This document shows positions 7,818-14,748 of a stretch of 20,259 nucleotides of DNA, in pieces. The position numbers and the translations under genes are program-made. Within the stretch, counting starts at the first letter, position 1; every line of letters begins with the position of its first letter. A model generated the notes under the pieces. That model worked only from the letters and a program-made list of their open reading frames with translations, was not told the DNA's origin and did not search any database. Source of the DNA: an uncultured Oscillospiraceae bacterium (GTDB lineage Bacteria > Bacillota > Clostridia > Oscillospirales > Acutalibacteraceae); contig UQGM01000045.1 of NCBI GenBank assembly GCA_900540535.1, forward strand, positions 1-20,259. The letters are read 5' to 3'.

Positions 7818-9092
7818 TTATTTATCCTCGTAAACCACTTTGCCTCGGCAGACGGTATACTTTACCTTGCCGCAGAGTTCAGTGTTTTTAAACGGTGTGT
7901 TTTTAGATTTTCCGTGAAGCTTTTCGGGATCAACAGTCCATTTTTCCTCATCGCTGAAAATGGCTATATCAGCCGGTTTTCCCTCAGCCAAAACTCCTGC
8001 TCTGATTCTGAGAATACGTGCGGGATTTGCGCTCATAAGCTCAATGAGCCTTGGCAGAGTGATATAACCCGGCTTTACAAGATAGGTTATTCCCGCTGCC
8101 AGAGAGGTTTCAAGTCCGATTGAACCGTTGGGAGCAGATACAAAATCCGCCTTTTCCTCAGGAGTATGTGGTGCATGGTCAGTGGCGATTGCATCAATTG
8201 TACCGTCGCATATTCCCTCGATTACAGCGTTTACATCAGCCTGTGTTCTCAGAGGCGGATTCATTCTGTAATCGGCATCCATATTCATGACGATTTCATC
8301 AGTAAGTGTAAAATAATGGGGGCAGGTTTCACAGGTTACCTTTGCGCCCATTTTCTTTGCGCTTCTTATAAGCTCAACGGATTTTTCGGTGCTTACATGG
8401 CAGATATGAACAGCGGTATCAGAAGAAAATGCAAGAGCTATCTCTCTCGCTGTTCCTGCATCCTCAGCAGCTCCCGGTATTCCCTTTACGTCAAGAAGTA
8501 TGCTGGAAGCACCCTCATTGATTTTTCCTCCTGCTGCAAGGCTCATATCCTCACAGTGGGCAAGTACGGGAACTCTCAGTCCGTAGGCGTTTATAAGTGC
8601 GTCATACATAAGCTTTCCTGTGGCAACAGGCACGCCGTCATCTGAAAAAGCGGCGGCTCCTGCCTCTTTAAGAGCCTGCATATCCGTAAGCTCTTTGCCT
8701 GAAAGTCCCTTAGTGATTGCCGCTACGGGCAGAACTCTCGCATCAGCCTTTTCAGCTTTTTCGAGAATATATTTTACTGTTTCGCAGGAGTCAACACTGG
8801 GCGATGTATTGGGCATTGCCGCAACTGTTGTAACTCCTCCGGCAGCCGCAGCACGGCAGCCGGTTATTATATCTTCCTTATGAGTCTGACCGGGGTCACG
8901 CAGGTGAACATGCATATCTACAAGTCCGGCACTTGCGTAAAGACCTTTGCCGTCAATTACTCTTTCGGCTTCTTCCTCTATACAGGCGTCAATACGCTTT
9001 ATTATTCCGCCGTCAATGAGAATATCCTTTAAGGACTCATCTGCCTTACCGTTCTCTATTATTCGGACATTTTTAATAAGCAGTTCAGCCAT
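7818..9092 (-). CDS. pyrC: Dihydroorotase PyrC (class I, about 45 kDa)
   Basis: A 424-residue amidohydrolase that cyclises carbamoyl-aspartate to dihydroorotate. DMHVHLRDPGQTHKED carries the two metal-binding histidines (H61, H63) and substrate Arg. AAFSDDGVPV contains the Asp (D151) that fills the bridging position in class I enzymes, and CEDMSLA, HICHVST and ATDHAPHTPEEK (catalytic Asp near 305) follow in the usual order. SIGLET and a final NPARIL segment complete the family pattern. It starts 24 nt after the PBP stop with GGAGG before its ATG. Hydantoinase or allantoinase is the main alternative, but the pyr neighbours argue for dihydroorotase. Confidence 0.96.
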   Translation of the reverse strand: MAELLIKNVRIIENGKADESLKDILIDGGIIKRIDACIEEEAERVIDGKGLYASAGLVDMHVHLRDPGQTHKEDIITGCRAAAAGGVTTVAAMPNTSPSVDSCETVKYILEKAEKADARVLPVAAITKGLSGKELTDMQALKEAGAAAFSDDGVPVATGKLMYDALINAYGLRVPVLAHCEDMSLAAGGKINEGASSILLDVKGIPGAAEDAGTAREIALAFSSDTAVHICHVSTEKSVELIRSAKKMGAKVTCETCPHYFTLTDEIVMNMDADYRMNPPLRTQADVNAVIEGICDGTIDAIATDHAPHTPEEKADFVSAPNGSIGLETSLAAGITYLVKPGYITLPRLIELMSANPARILRIRAGVLAEGKPADIAIFSDEEKWTVDPEKLHGKSKNTPFKNTELCGKVKYTVCRGKVVYEDK

Positions 9093-9116
9093 AACGTTAC
9101 CTCCGATATATTTTTA

Positions 9117-11336
9117 TTATTCAGCCGCAGCTGTGGTTTCCTCTGTGGGAGCTGCATCTGCACCATGAAGCTTGCAGGTGTCGGGAAGAGAGTTTTTATT
9201 GTACCAGCCGGTTTTGGTGCTGGGACAAGCATCTGTTGCAATAAGACCTGATTCCGTACAGTATTTCATCTGTACTACATTTTCACTCTTGGGGAAATCT
9301 TTTGAAGGCAGACCTTCATGGATTTCATTCATTATCTTCTTGAAGATATTACCTGACGGGTTGCCGGATACGCCCAAGATCTCCTTCTGAGCATCATATC
9401 CGTACCATACAGCACTGATATAGTAAGGTGTTCCGCCGATAAACCATCTATCGTGGTCGTCAGTTGTGGTACCGCTCTTTGCCATTGTGGGATAGCCGCT
9501 GATACCGTATGCCTTTGTTGTACCCTGGGGGTCAGTGATAACAGTCTGAAGCATTTCGCACATGATGTTTGCTGTTTCCTGGGAAATAGCACGCTGTGAT
9601 GTGGATTCATTTTCAAGAATTGTCTGCTCACCTTTGCTGTCGGTAACTTTATAGTAGCAGTAGGGCTCATAGTAAAGTCCGCCGTTACCGAAAGCAGCAT
9701 ATGCCGCAGTCATTTCCAGTACGCTTACACCGTTATACATACCGCCCATTGCAAGGGGTGAATAGTTCTTATCCTCTTTTTCGTTAAGAGAGGTTATATG
9801 GAATCTGTCCTGAAGGAAAGCGTAGGAACGCTCAAAACCGAGAAAATCCTTAAGAATACGCACGGGGACGGTATTAAGTGAACGTGCAAGGGCGTTCTGG
9901 GCAGTTACGTTTTCTCCGCTTCCGGAACCGCCGCCGAAGTTAAAGGGCATTTTCTCGCCTTCATGATATATTTGTGCGTCTGGAATCATTGTTGACCAGT
10001 TTATCATTCCATACTCAATAGAAGGTGAATAAATACTCAAAGGCTTAATTGATGAACCGGGTGAACGAAGGGTATCGGTAGCACGGTTAAGGCAGCGGTT
10101 TCCGCTCTTTTCACCTGCTTCACCTGCCATTCCCACTACTCGTCCTGCATAGTCCATTATAACCATTGCAGACTGTGCAGCGGGATGTGCAGCAGTATCC
10201 TCTTCTTTTTTGAAAGTTTCTCTGTTTTCGTATACTCTTGTTACAACCTTCTGAACATCGGGGTCAACGGCACAGTAAATTCTGAGTCCACCGTAAAATA
10301 CCATATCTACAGCCTTTTTCTTACTGTATCCGCACTGAGTCTGAAGATCTTCAATAACTGAATCAATTACATATTCAGTATAGAAATCATATTTGCTTTC
10401 ATCGGGCTTCTGCTTGTTTTTCATTTCCTCGCTGGGAACATAATCAGGATCATTTGTAAACACAAGGTCATATGCAACTGCTGCATCATATTCTTCCTTT
10501 GTTATCTTACCCTGACTGAGAAGCTCTCTAAGACAGTATTCCTGACGTTCCTTGTTATTTTCAGGATTTATAAGGGGATTATAATAGGTGGGAGCATTGG
10601 TGATTGCCAGAAGACTTGCACATTCGGCAAGGTTCAGATCGTCAACATTCTTACCGAAATATTTTTCGGCAGCAGTCTGAACTCCGTAACAGTTTTCACC
10701 AAGATAAATGGTATTGAGATAAGCCTCTGCAATCTCGGTCTTTTCATAATTTTTTTCGAGATTGAGAGCATAAGTAATTTCATTGAATTTACGTACAAGC
10801 GTTACGTCATCTTCACCGGTAAGGTTTTTAATAAGCTGCTGTGTTATTGTAGAACCACCCTGTACTGTAAGTTTCGGAATGAATTTTGACAGGAATGATC
10901 TTACAGCAGAGGAAGTCGTTCGTAACCAGTCCACACCCTCATGGCTTTCAAAACGCTTGTCTTCCATAGCGATAACAGTTTCATACATATAGGGTCCCAT
11001 ATCCTTTAAATCGACCCAGATTCTGTTTTCCGCATTATTGAGACGGCAATACTCGTATGGGTTGTTATCCTTATCGTAGGCATAGATAATTGTTGTCTGG
11101 TTCTGATTGTTCTTGTAAGCATCCAAATCAAAGGCAGACTCTCCGTTAGTAAAGGAGATAACATAAGCTATCATGGAAGCCGCAATGACACACAAGGTTA
11201 TAACCAAAACCAGCAAAACGGCTATAATAGCCTGCCATTTTACGGAATGCTTAACCACTGCGTCTTTAATACTTTTTTTACCTGAGTTATTTGAACCGGA
11301 GCTTTTCTTTTTTTCAAATGGAGTTTTTAATTTCAC
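9117..11336 (-). CDS. ponA: Class A penicillin-binding protein 1A (bifunctional transglycosylase/transpeptidase)
   Basis: A 739-residue membrane-anchored peptidoglycan synthase starting at GTG. A Lys/Ser-rich cytoplasmic tail of about 34 residues precedes one membrane helix (about 35-60). The glycosyltransferase 51 domain shows EDKRFESHEG (E125), GGSTITQQ, a KFNEITYAL segment and AEAYLNTIYLG. The transpeptidase domain has SSIKP (S428, K431), SLN (S486) and KSGTT (K620), all intact. A C-terminal tail with three cysteines (YCTESG, DACPST, DTCKLH) ends in a Thr/Ala-rich stretch, a common layout in Clostridia. A GGGAGG lies 12 nt before the GTG, a slightly long spacer. It heads the minus-strand operon and would act on the outer face of the membrane. 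Confidence 0.96.
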   Translation of the reverse strand: MKLKTPFEKKKSSGSNNSGKKSIKDAVVKHSVKWQAIIAVLLVLVITLCVIAASMIAYVISFTNGESAFDLDAYKNNQNQTTIIYAYDKDNNPYEYCRLNNAENRIWVDLKDMGPYMYETVIAMEDKRFESHEGVDWLRTTSSAVRSFLSKFIPKLTVQGGSTITQQLIKNLTGEDDVTLVRKFNEITYALNLEKNYEKTEIAEAYLNTIYLGENCYGVQTAAEKYFGKNVDDLNLAECASLLAITNAPTYYNPLINPENNKERQEYCLRELLSQGKITKEEYDAAVAYDLVFTNDPDYVPSEEMKNKQKPDESKYDFYTEYVIDSVIEDLQTQCGYSKKKAVDMVFYGGLRIYCAVDPDVQKVVTRVYENRETFKKEEDTAAHPAAQSAMVIMDYAGRVVGMAGEAGEKSGNRCLNRATDTLRSPGSSIKPLSIYSPSIEYGMINWSTMIPDAQIYHEGEKMPFNFGGGSGSGENVTAQNALARSLNTVPVRILKDFLGFERSYAFLQDRFHITSLNEKEDKNYSPLAMGGMYNGVSVLEMTAAYAAFGNGGLYYEPYCYYKVTDSKGEQTILENESTSQRAISQETANIMCEMLQTVITDPQGTTKAYGISGYPTMAKSGTTTDDHDRWFIGGTPYYISAVWYGYDAQKEILGVSGNPSGNIFKKIMNEIHEGLPSKDFPKSENVVQMKYCTESGLIATDACPSTKTGWYNKNSLPDTCKLHGADAAPTEETTAAAE

Positions 11337-11411
11337 AGTTAATAAAGTCCTCCCTTTCAGTTTAAATAAATATCTACTCCCTTTATAGGGATATTGATTA
11401 AAGTCTGCAAT

Positions 11412-11420
11412 ATTATATCA
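11412..11420 (-). promoter_or_regulatory. Extended -10 promoter for the PBP-pyr operon
   Basis: On the minus strand the sequence reads TGATATAAT, a perfect TATAAT with the upstream TG of an extended -10 element. No good -35 hexamer lies 16-18 nt upstream, as is tolerated for extended -10 promoters. Transcription would start near 11404, leaving a leader of about 68 nt before the GTG of the PBP gene. The leader shows no terminator, attenuator or PyrR-like stem-loop that I can see. Confidence 0.6.
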
Positions 11421-11537
11421 CATTTTCGCACAAAAGTTTAGAGGTTTATAAAATTATTCCTTTTTTGCAGGATAAAACTGCATATAAAAGGAAAAAAAGA
11501 CAAAAATATGATTAATAAAAGGAAGGAGTGTGAAAAA

Positions 11538-11870
11538 ATGAACAGCATTAAAAAACTTTTATTTACTATCGGAGCTTCAGCCGTTCTCATAGCGGTTATT
11601 TCATCATCTTCTTTAGGTTCAGATTATCCCAAAAGCGAAAATAATACTAATCAAATAAAGAGCGTTACCGAAAGCTCCAAAAATCCCGCATATATAATAG
11701 GTATATATAAAGGGTACGTGGCAGTGTACAAATACGGCAGTGATGAACCATTCAAAATAACCGAAGTACCTGTAAGTTCGCTTACCCCAGGTGATGAAGT
11801 GCTTCTTACAAAGGGAATTGAAGTCGCTGATGATAAGGAACTCCAAAAAAGACTCGAAGATTACTCATAA
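11538..11870 (+). CDS. Small exported protein with BofC C-terminal-like domain
   Basis: A 110-residue protein with an uncleaved or signal-type N-terminal hydrophobic helix (about 5-24) and no lipobox Cys, a polar linker (25-50), then a compact domain of about 60 residues: AYIIGIYKGYVAVYKYG, then VPVSSLTPGDEVLLTKGI, then ELQKRLEDYS. This pattern (short beta strands, a leave-the-cell anchor and a final helix) resembles the BofC C-terminal domain found in many short Clostridia proteins. BofC itself restrains SpoIVB during sporulation in Bacillus; the role of the short relatives is not established. An upstream in-frame ATG at 11508 has no ribosome site, whereas the ATG at 11538 has GGAAGGAG 9 nt before it and is chosen. 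It is divergent from the PBP gene across about 200 nt. Confidence 0.72.
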   Translation: MNSIKKLLFTIGASAVLIAVISSSSLGSDYPKSENNTNQIKSVTESSKNPAYIIGIYKGYVAVYKYGSDEPFKITEVPVSSLTPGDEVLLTKGIEVADDKELQKRLEDYS

Positions 11871-11907
11871 TAAAAATAAACAAAAATTTTCTTTCTTTTT
11901 AAACATC

Positions 11908-11936
11908 TTGACGCTTTGATTGTAAAACGGTATAAT
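11908..11936 (+). promoter_or_regulatory. Near-consensus sigma-A promoter for the CBM9-like/kinase/GDPD unit
   Basis: TTGACG (11908-11913) and TATAAT (11931-11936) are separated by exactly 17 nt, one mismatch from the full housekeeping consensus. Transcription should begin around 11943. The leader is therefore very short, about 19 nt to the first ATG (11962) and about 43 nt to the second (11986). No operator-like inverted repeat overlaps it. Confidence 0.85.
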
Positions 11937-11985
11937 ATACGCATTAATTGTCACATATCATATGAAGTGTGGTGCAACGTTAAAA

Positions 11986-12627
11986 ATGAAAACTTATAAT
12001 ACCTTTGTTTTCACTTCTCAGCCGGAGTGGGACAAAGTACCTGTCGCCTCAATTGACAGCTTTCACTGGGAAAAGGAAATTTTTGTACGTCCCCGTTCCT
12101 ATGCAAAGCTTTGTGCTGTTGAAGGCAAAGGCCTTTATGCAAGACTGTGGTCCTTTGAAAAAGATGTTCGTGTCGTTTTTGAAAACAGGGATGAACCGGT
12201 AGCTAGGGACAGCTGTCTTGAATTTTTTATGTGTCCCTTTGAAAACAGTACGGTGCCTTACGTCAATTTCGAAATGAACCCAAAAGGCGTTATCCTTTCA
12301 GAATACGGTACCGGCAGAGGTAAGGAACGGACAAAGGTCGCCTTATTGTCTGAAGAAGCTCCAGAAGTTTCGGTATTCACCGTCAATGAAAACGGAGAAA
12401 CTGCATGGGGCGTTTCTCTTTTCGTAAGCGAAAAACTCATGTCGGATATTACAAAGACTGATTTCAAAATTAAACCCATGACTTTAAGAGGCAATTTCTA
12501 CAAATGCGGCGATGATACACCTATCCCCCATTTTGGAGCCTTTTCACCTGTTGGTCCTGTGGAAAAAGGATTCCATAATCCTGAAATGTTTGGTGAGCTT
12601 GTTTTCAATTATCCCTGTGAGGATTAG
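11986..12627 (+). CDS. CBM9-like carbohydrate-binding protein (DOMON-like), no signal peptide
   Basis: A 213-residue protein from the ATG at 11986 (221 from the ATG at 11962). It resembles the family 9-like carbohydrate-binding modules: a central SCLEFFMCPFENS followed by YVNFEMNPKG, and near the end PHFGAFSPVGP and FHNPEMFGELVF, the usual closing motifs. Family members bind sugar chain ends and are often parts of secreted enzymes. Here the module is the whole protein and begins without any hydrophobic leader, so it appears cytoplasmic. Neither ATG has a clear Shine-Dalgarno; the first eight residues before 11986 look unlike the family, which favours 11986. It is the first gene behind a strong promoter, with a sugar-kinase-like gene 57 nt downstream. 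Confidence 0.78.
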   Translation: MKTYNTFVFTSQPEWDKVPVASIDSFHWEKEIFVRPRSYAKLCAVEGKGLYARLWSFEKDVRVVFENRDEPVARDSCLEFFMCPFENSTVPYVNFEMNPKGVILSEYGTGRGKERTKVALLSEEAPEVSVFTVNENGETAWGVSLFVSEKLMSDITKTDFKIKPMTLRGNFYKCGDDTPIPHFGAFSPVGPVEKGFHNPEMFGELVFNYPCED

Positions 12628-12683
12628 TTAATATCAAATTTAAGAAAATCAAAAATTAAAATTTACCGAAAGGTGTGTAAGTT

Positions 12684-13811
12684 TTGACAAAACCTAATTT
12701 TGACATTGAAGAGATAAGAGAACATTTTGACTTTGAGGGCGACTATACCGGATTTTATCCAATACATAACGGACATATCAACAACACATATGTCCTTGAA
12801 TTTGAAAACGGTGAAAATGTAAAATCATATCTTCTTCAGCAGATTAACACCAACGTTTTTAATGATCCCGAAAAGCTTATGGAAAACGTTGTAGGCGTTA
12901 CAGAATATCTTCATAAAATCATTGTTGAAAACGGCGGAGATCCCGACAGAGAAACTCTGAACGTAATTAAAACCAGAGACGGAAAGCCTTTTTTAGTTTC
13001 AAAGGACAACAGATACTGGAGATGCTACAATTTCATTACTGACGCATACACTTGTCAGACAATTGAAAATCCTGTAGTATTTTACAATTCTGCAGTTGCT
13101 TTCGGTAACTTCCAGCGTCTTTTAGCTGATTATCCCGCTGACAGCCTCCATGAAACAATCCCAAATTTCCATAACACTGTTTCAAGATATGCTGATCTCA
13201 TGGCAGCTGTTGAAAAAAATGCTGCTGGCAGACTCGACAGCGTAAAAGAAGAAGTTCAGTTTGCAAAAGATCGTGAAAAAGATACTCATGTTGTAGTTGA
13301 TCTCATTAATGAAGGTAAACTTCCCATGAGAGTCACACACAATGACACAAAGCTTAACAATGTAATGTTTGACAATCAGACAGATAAGGGAATCTGTGTT
13401 ATCGACCTTGATACAGTTATGCCCGGTTCATCTCTCTATGACTTTGGTGACAGCATCCGTTTCGGCGCTAACCATGCAGCAGAGGATGAAAAGGATTTAA
13501 GCCTTGTCTATCTTGACCTTAATCTTTTCGAACAGTATTGCAGAGGATATCTTGAATCAGCAGGTAAAAGCCTTACAAAGACCGAGATTGAATATCTCCC
13601 CTTCTCTGCAAAGCTTATGACTTTTGAATGCGGAATGAGATTTCTCGGAGATTATCTTAACGGAGACACATATTTTAAAACTGCATACCCTGAACACAAC
13701 CTTGACAGATGCCATACACAGTTTGCACTGGTAGCCGATATTGAAAAGAAATTTGACGAAATGAAAGCAATTGTTGAGCGCATTTGCAAGGAGCTTGAAA
13801 TTGAAAAATAA
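12684..13811 (+). CDS. NahK-like N-acetylhexosamine 1-kinase (APH-fold phosphotransferase)
   Basis: A 375-residue protein with the aminoglycoside/choline kinase fold. The N-terminal HNGHINNTYV and LLQQINTNVFNDPEKLMENV match the substrate and nucleotide lobe of bifidobacterial NahK-type kinases. The catalytic loop is RVTHNDTKLNNVMFD (H219, D221, N226), and VIDLDTVMPGS (D241, D243) binds magnesium, followed by YDFGDSIR. NahK phosphorylates GlcNAc/GalNAc at C1 in the lacto-N-biose pathway; that substrate is inferred by similarity. No lnpA phosphorylase, galT or galE is nearby. The start is TTG, supported by AGGTG 8 nt upstream; the first ATG is well inside the conserved region. Length matches the family, and antibiotic resistance is an unlikely role. 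Confidence 0.83.
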   Translation: MTKPNFDIEEIREHFDFEGDYTGFYPIHNGHINNTYVLEFENGENVKSYLLQQINTNVFNDPEKLMENVVGVTEYLHKIIVENGGDPDRETLNVIKTRDGKPFLVSKDNRYWRCYNFITDAYTCQTIENPVVFYNSAVAFGNFQRLLADYPADSLHETIPNFHNTVSRYADLMAAVEKNAAGRLDSVKEEVQFAKDREKDTHVVVDLINEGKLPMRVTHNDTKLNNVMFDNQTDKGICVIDLDTVMPGSSLYDFGDSIRFGANHAAEDEKDLSLVYLDLNLFEQYCRGYLESAGKSLTKTEIEYLPFSAKLMTFECGMRFLGDYLNGDTYFKTAYPEHNLDRCHTQFALVADIEKKFDEMKAIVERICKELEIEK

Positions 13812-14598
13812 AAAGCTCAAAATAGCAGCATCGGTTATTGCGTCTGTTCTTATTTTGGTATCAGTGGTGTTTGCAGTGTTCACTCTCTCCGAAAAGAAAA
13901 CTCTAAAGCAGGCAAAGCTTGCTCAGCTTAATCTCCCGGAAGGTTTTACAGTCACCGCTCATGCAGGAGCATTGAATACAGAACCCAACACTATGGATTC
14001 TATAACAAAATCCCTTGAATTTATTGGAGAAGGAGTTATAGAAGTTGACGTTCGGTTTACCTCTTCAGGAAAACCTGTTCTCAGCCATAATGAAGTCAAA
14101 AGCGACGGAAACGAATATGTTTCCCTTGAAGAATTTTTCAGCGTATTGAAAGAATATCCCGCAAGAGTAAATCTTGACCTTAAGGAATTTTCAAATCTGC
14201 CTGTAATACAGGAACTTGCTGAAAAGAATGATGTAATGGATCAGGTTTTCTTCACAGGAGTTTTTAAAGAAGAGGCTCAAAATGTTAAAACTTCATGTCC
14301 TGATATTCCCTATTATCTCAATGTGTATCCAAATCCCTTGAGAATTAAAAATGATTCCTATCTGGAATCTATTTCTAAAACAATTACAGATTGCGGAGCA
14401 ATCGGCATTAACATCAATTACCGTCTGGTATCCGAAGAGATGATAAGTAAAATGCATGAGAAAAATCTTCTCGTTTCCCTTTGGACTGTAGATAATGAGG
14501 ACGATATGTATATAGCCCTTGCAGAAGCTCCTGATAATATTACAACACGCAATCCTGATATTCTCAAAGATATTATTCAGAAGCAGTCAAACAAGTAA
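13801..14598 (+). CDS. Membrane-anchored glycerophosphodiester phosphodiesterase-family protein
   Basis: Taken from the TTG at 13801 this is 265 residues; it overlaps the kinase end by 11 nt and has AAGGAG (13788-13793) 7 nt before it, inside the kinase gene. One hydrophobic helix (about 6-27) after a Lys-rich start anchors the protein, with the domain outside. The GDPD barrel starts at TAHAGALNTEPNT (H54), followed by IEVDVRFTSSGKPVLSHNE (E81, D83, H96), RVNLDLKEF, and a C-terminal VSLWTVDNEDDM and TTRNPD. GDPDs hydrolyse glycerophosphodiesters to glycerol-3-phosphate and an alcohol. Several catalytic positions differ from the textbook HRG/PENT/HD set: HAG, EPNT and HN. It may be a variant clade with another substrate, or weakly active. 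Confidence 0.82.
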   Translation: MKNKKLKIAASVIASVLILVSVVFAVFTLSEKKTLKQAKLAQLNLPEGFTVTAHAGALNTEPNTMDSITKSLEFIGEGVIEVDVRFTSSGKPVLSHNEVKSDGNEYVSLEEFFSVLKEYPARVNLDLKEFSNLPVIQELAEKNDVMDQVFFTGVFKEEAQNVKTSCPDIPYYLNVYPNPLRIKNDSYLESISKTITDCGAIGININYRLVSEEMISKMHEKNLLVSLWTVDNEDDMYIALAEAPDNITTRNPDILKDIIQKQSNK

Positions 14599-14608
14599 AA
14601 TGATTTTA

Positions 14609-14641
14609 ATCCTCACTGATTTAAACAGTGAGGATTTTTTA
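14609..14641 (+). terminator. Intrinsic terminator after the GDPD-family gene
   Basis: A 10-bp perfect stem (ATCCTCACTG / CAGTGAGGAT) around a 7-nt loop is followed by a run of T, 10 nt after the GDPD stop. It closes the plus-strand three-gene unit. Confidence 0.9.
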
Positions 14642-14670
14642 TAGTTTTTAAATTTATAACAGCAATATTT

Positions 14671-14707
14671 AAGGACGCCTGAGGCAAAGCCCCAGACGTC
14701 CTTTTTA
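14671..14707 (+). terminator. Second hairpin between convergent genes
   Basis: AAGGACGCCTGAGGC and GCCCCAGACGTCCTT form a 15-bp stem with two single mismatches around an AAA loop, followed by five T on the plus strand. It lies between two convergent genes, 41 nt from the stop of the minus-strand giant gene. A back-up terminator is the likely role; on the minus strand the stem is not followed by a clear T run, so its effect on the giant gene is uncertain. Confidence 0.65.
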
Positions 14708-14748
14708 CAGATTTTTAATTCTGTTTAAGGGAGTTAACTTCAATAATC

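Noticed and set aside
8166..8645. A 159-codon plus-strand frame opposite pyrC
   Set aside because: It is antisense to intact dihydroorotase motifs; its translation looks compositionally random.
9093..9116. PyrR-binding attenuator or riboswitch before the pyr genes
   Set aside because: Only 24 nt separate the PBP stop from pyrC, too short for an attenuator, and the leader before the PBP gene has no stem-loop with a T tract.
11466..11482. Inverted repeat TGCAG-N7-CTGCA as an operator for the BofC-like gene
   Set aside because: Only 5-bp arms in A/T-rich DNA, easily expected by chance, and no promoter can be placed around it with confidence.
12684..13811. Aminoglycoside resistance gene
   Set aside because: The fold is shared with APH enzymes, but the INNTYV, LLQQIN and HNDTKLNN signatures fit NahK-type sugar kinases and the neighbours are not resistance-related.
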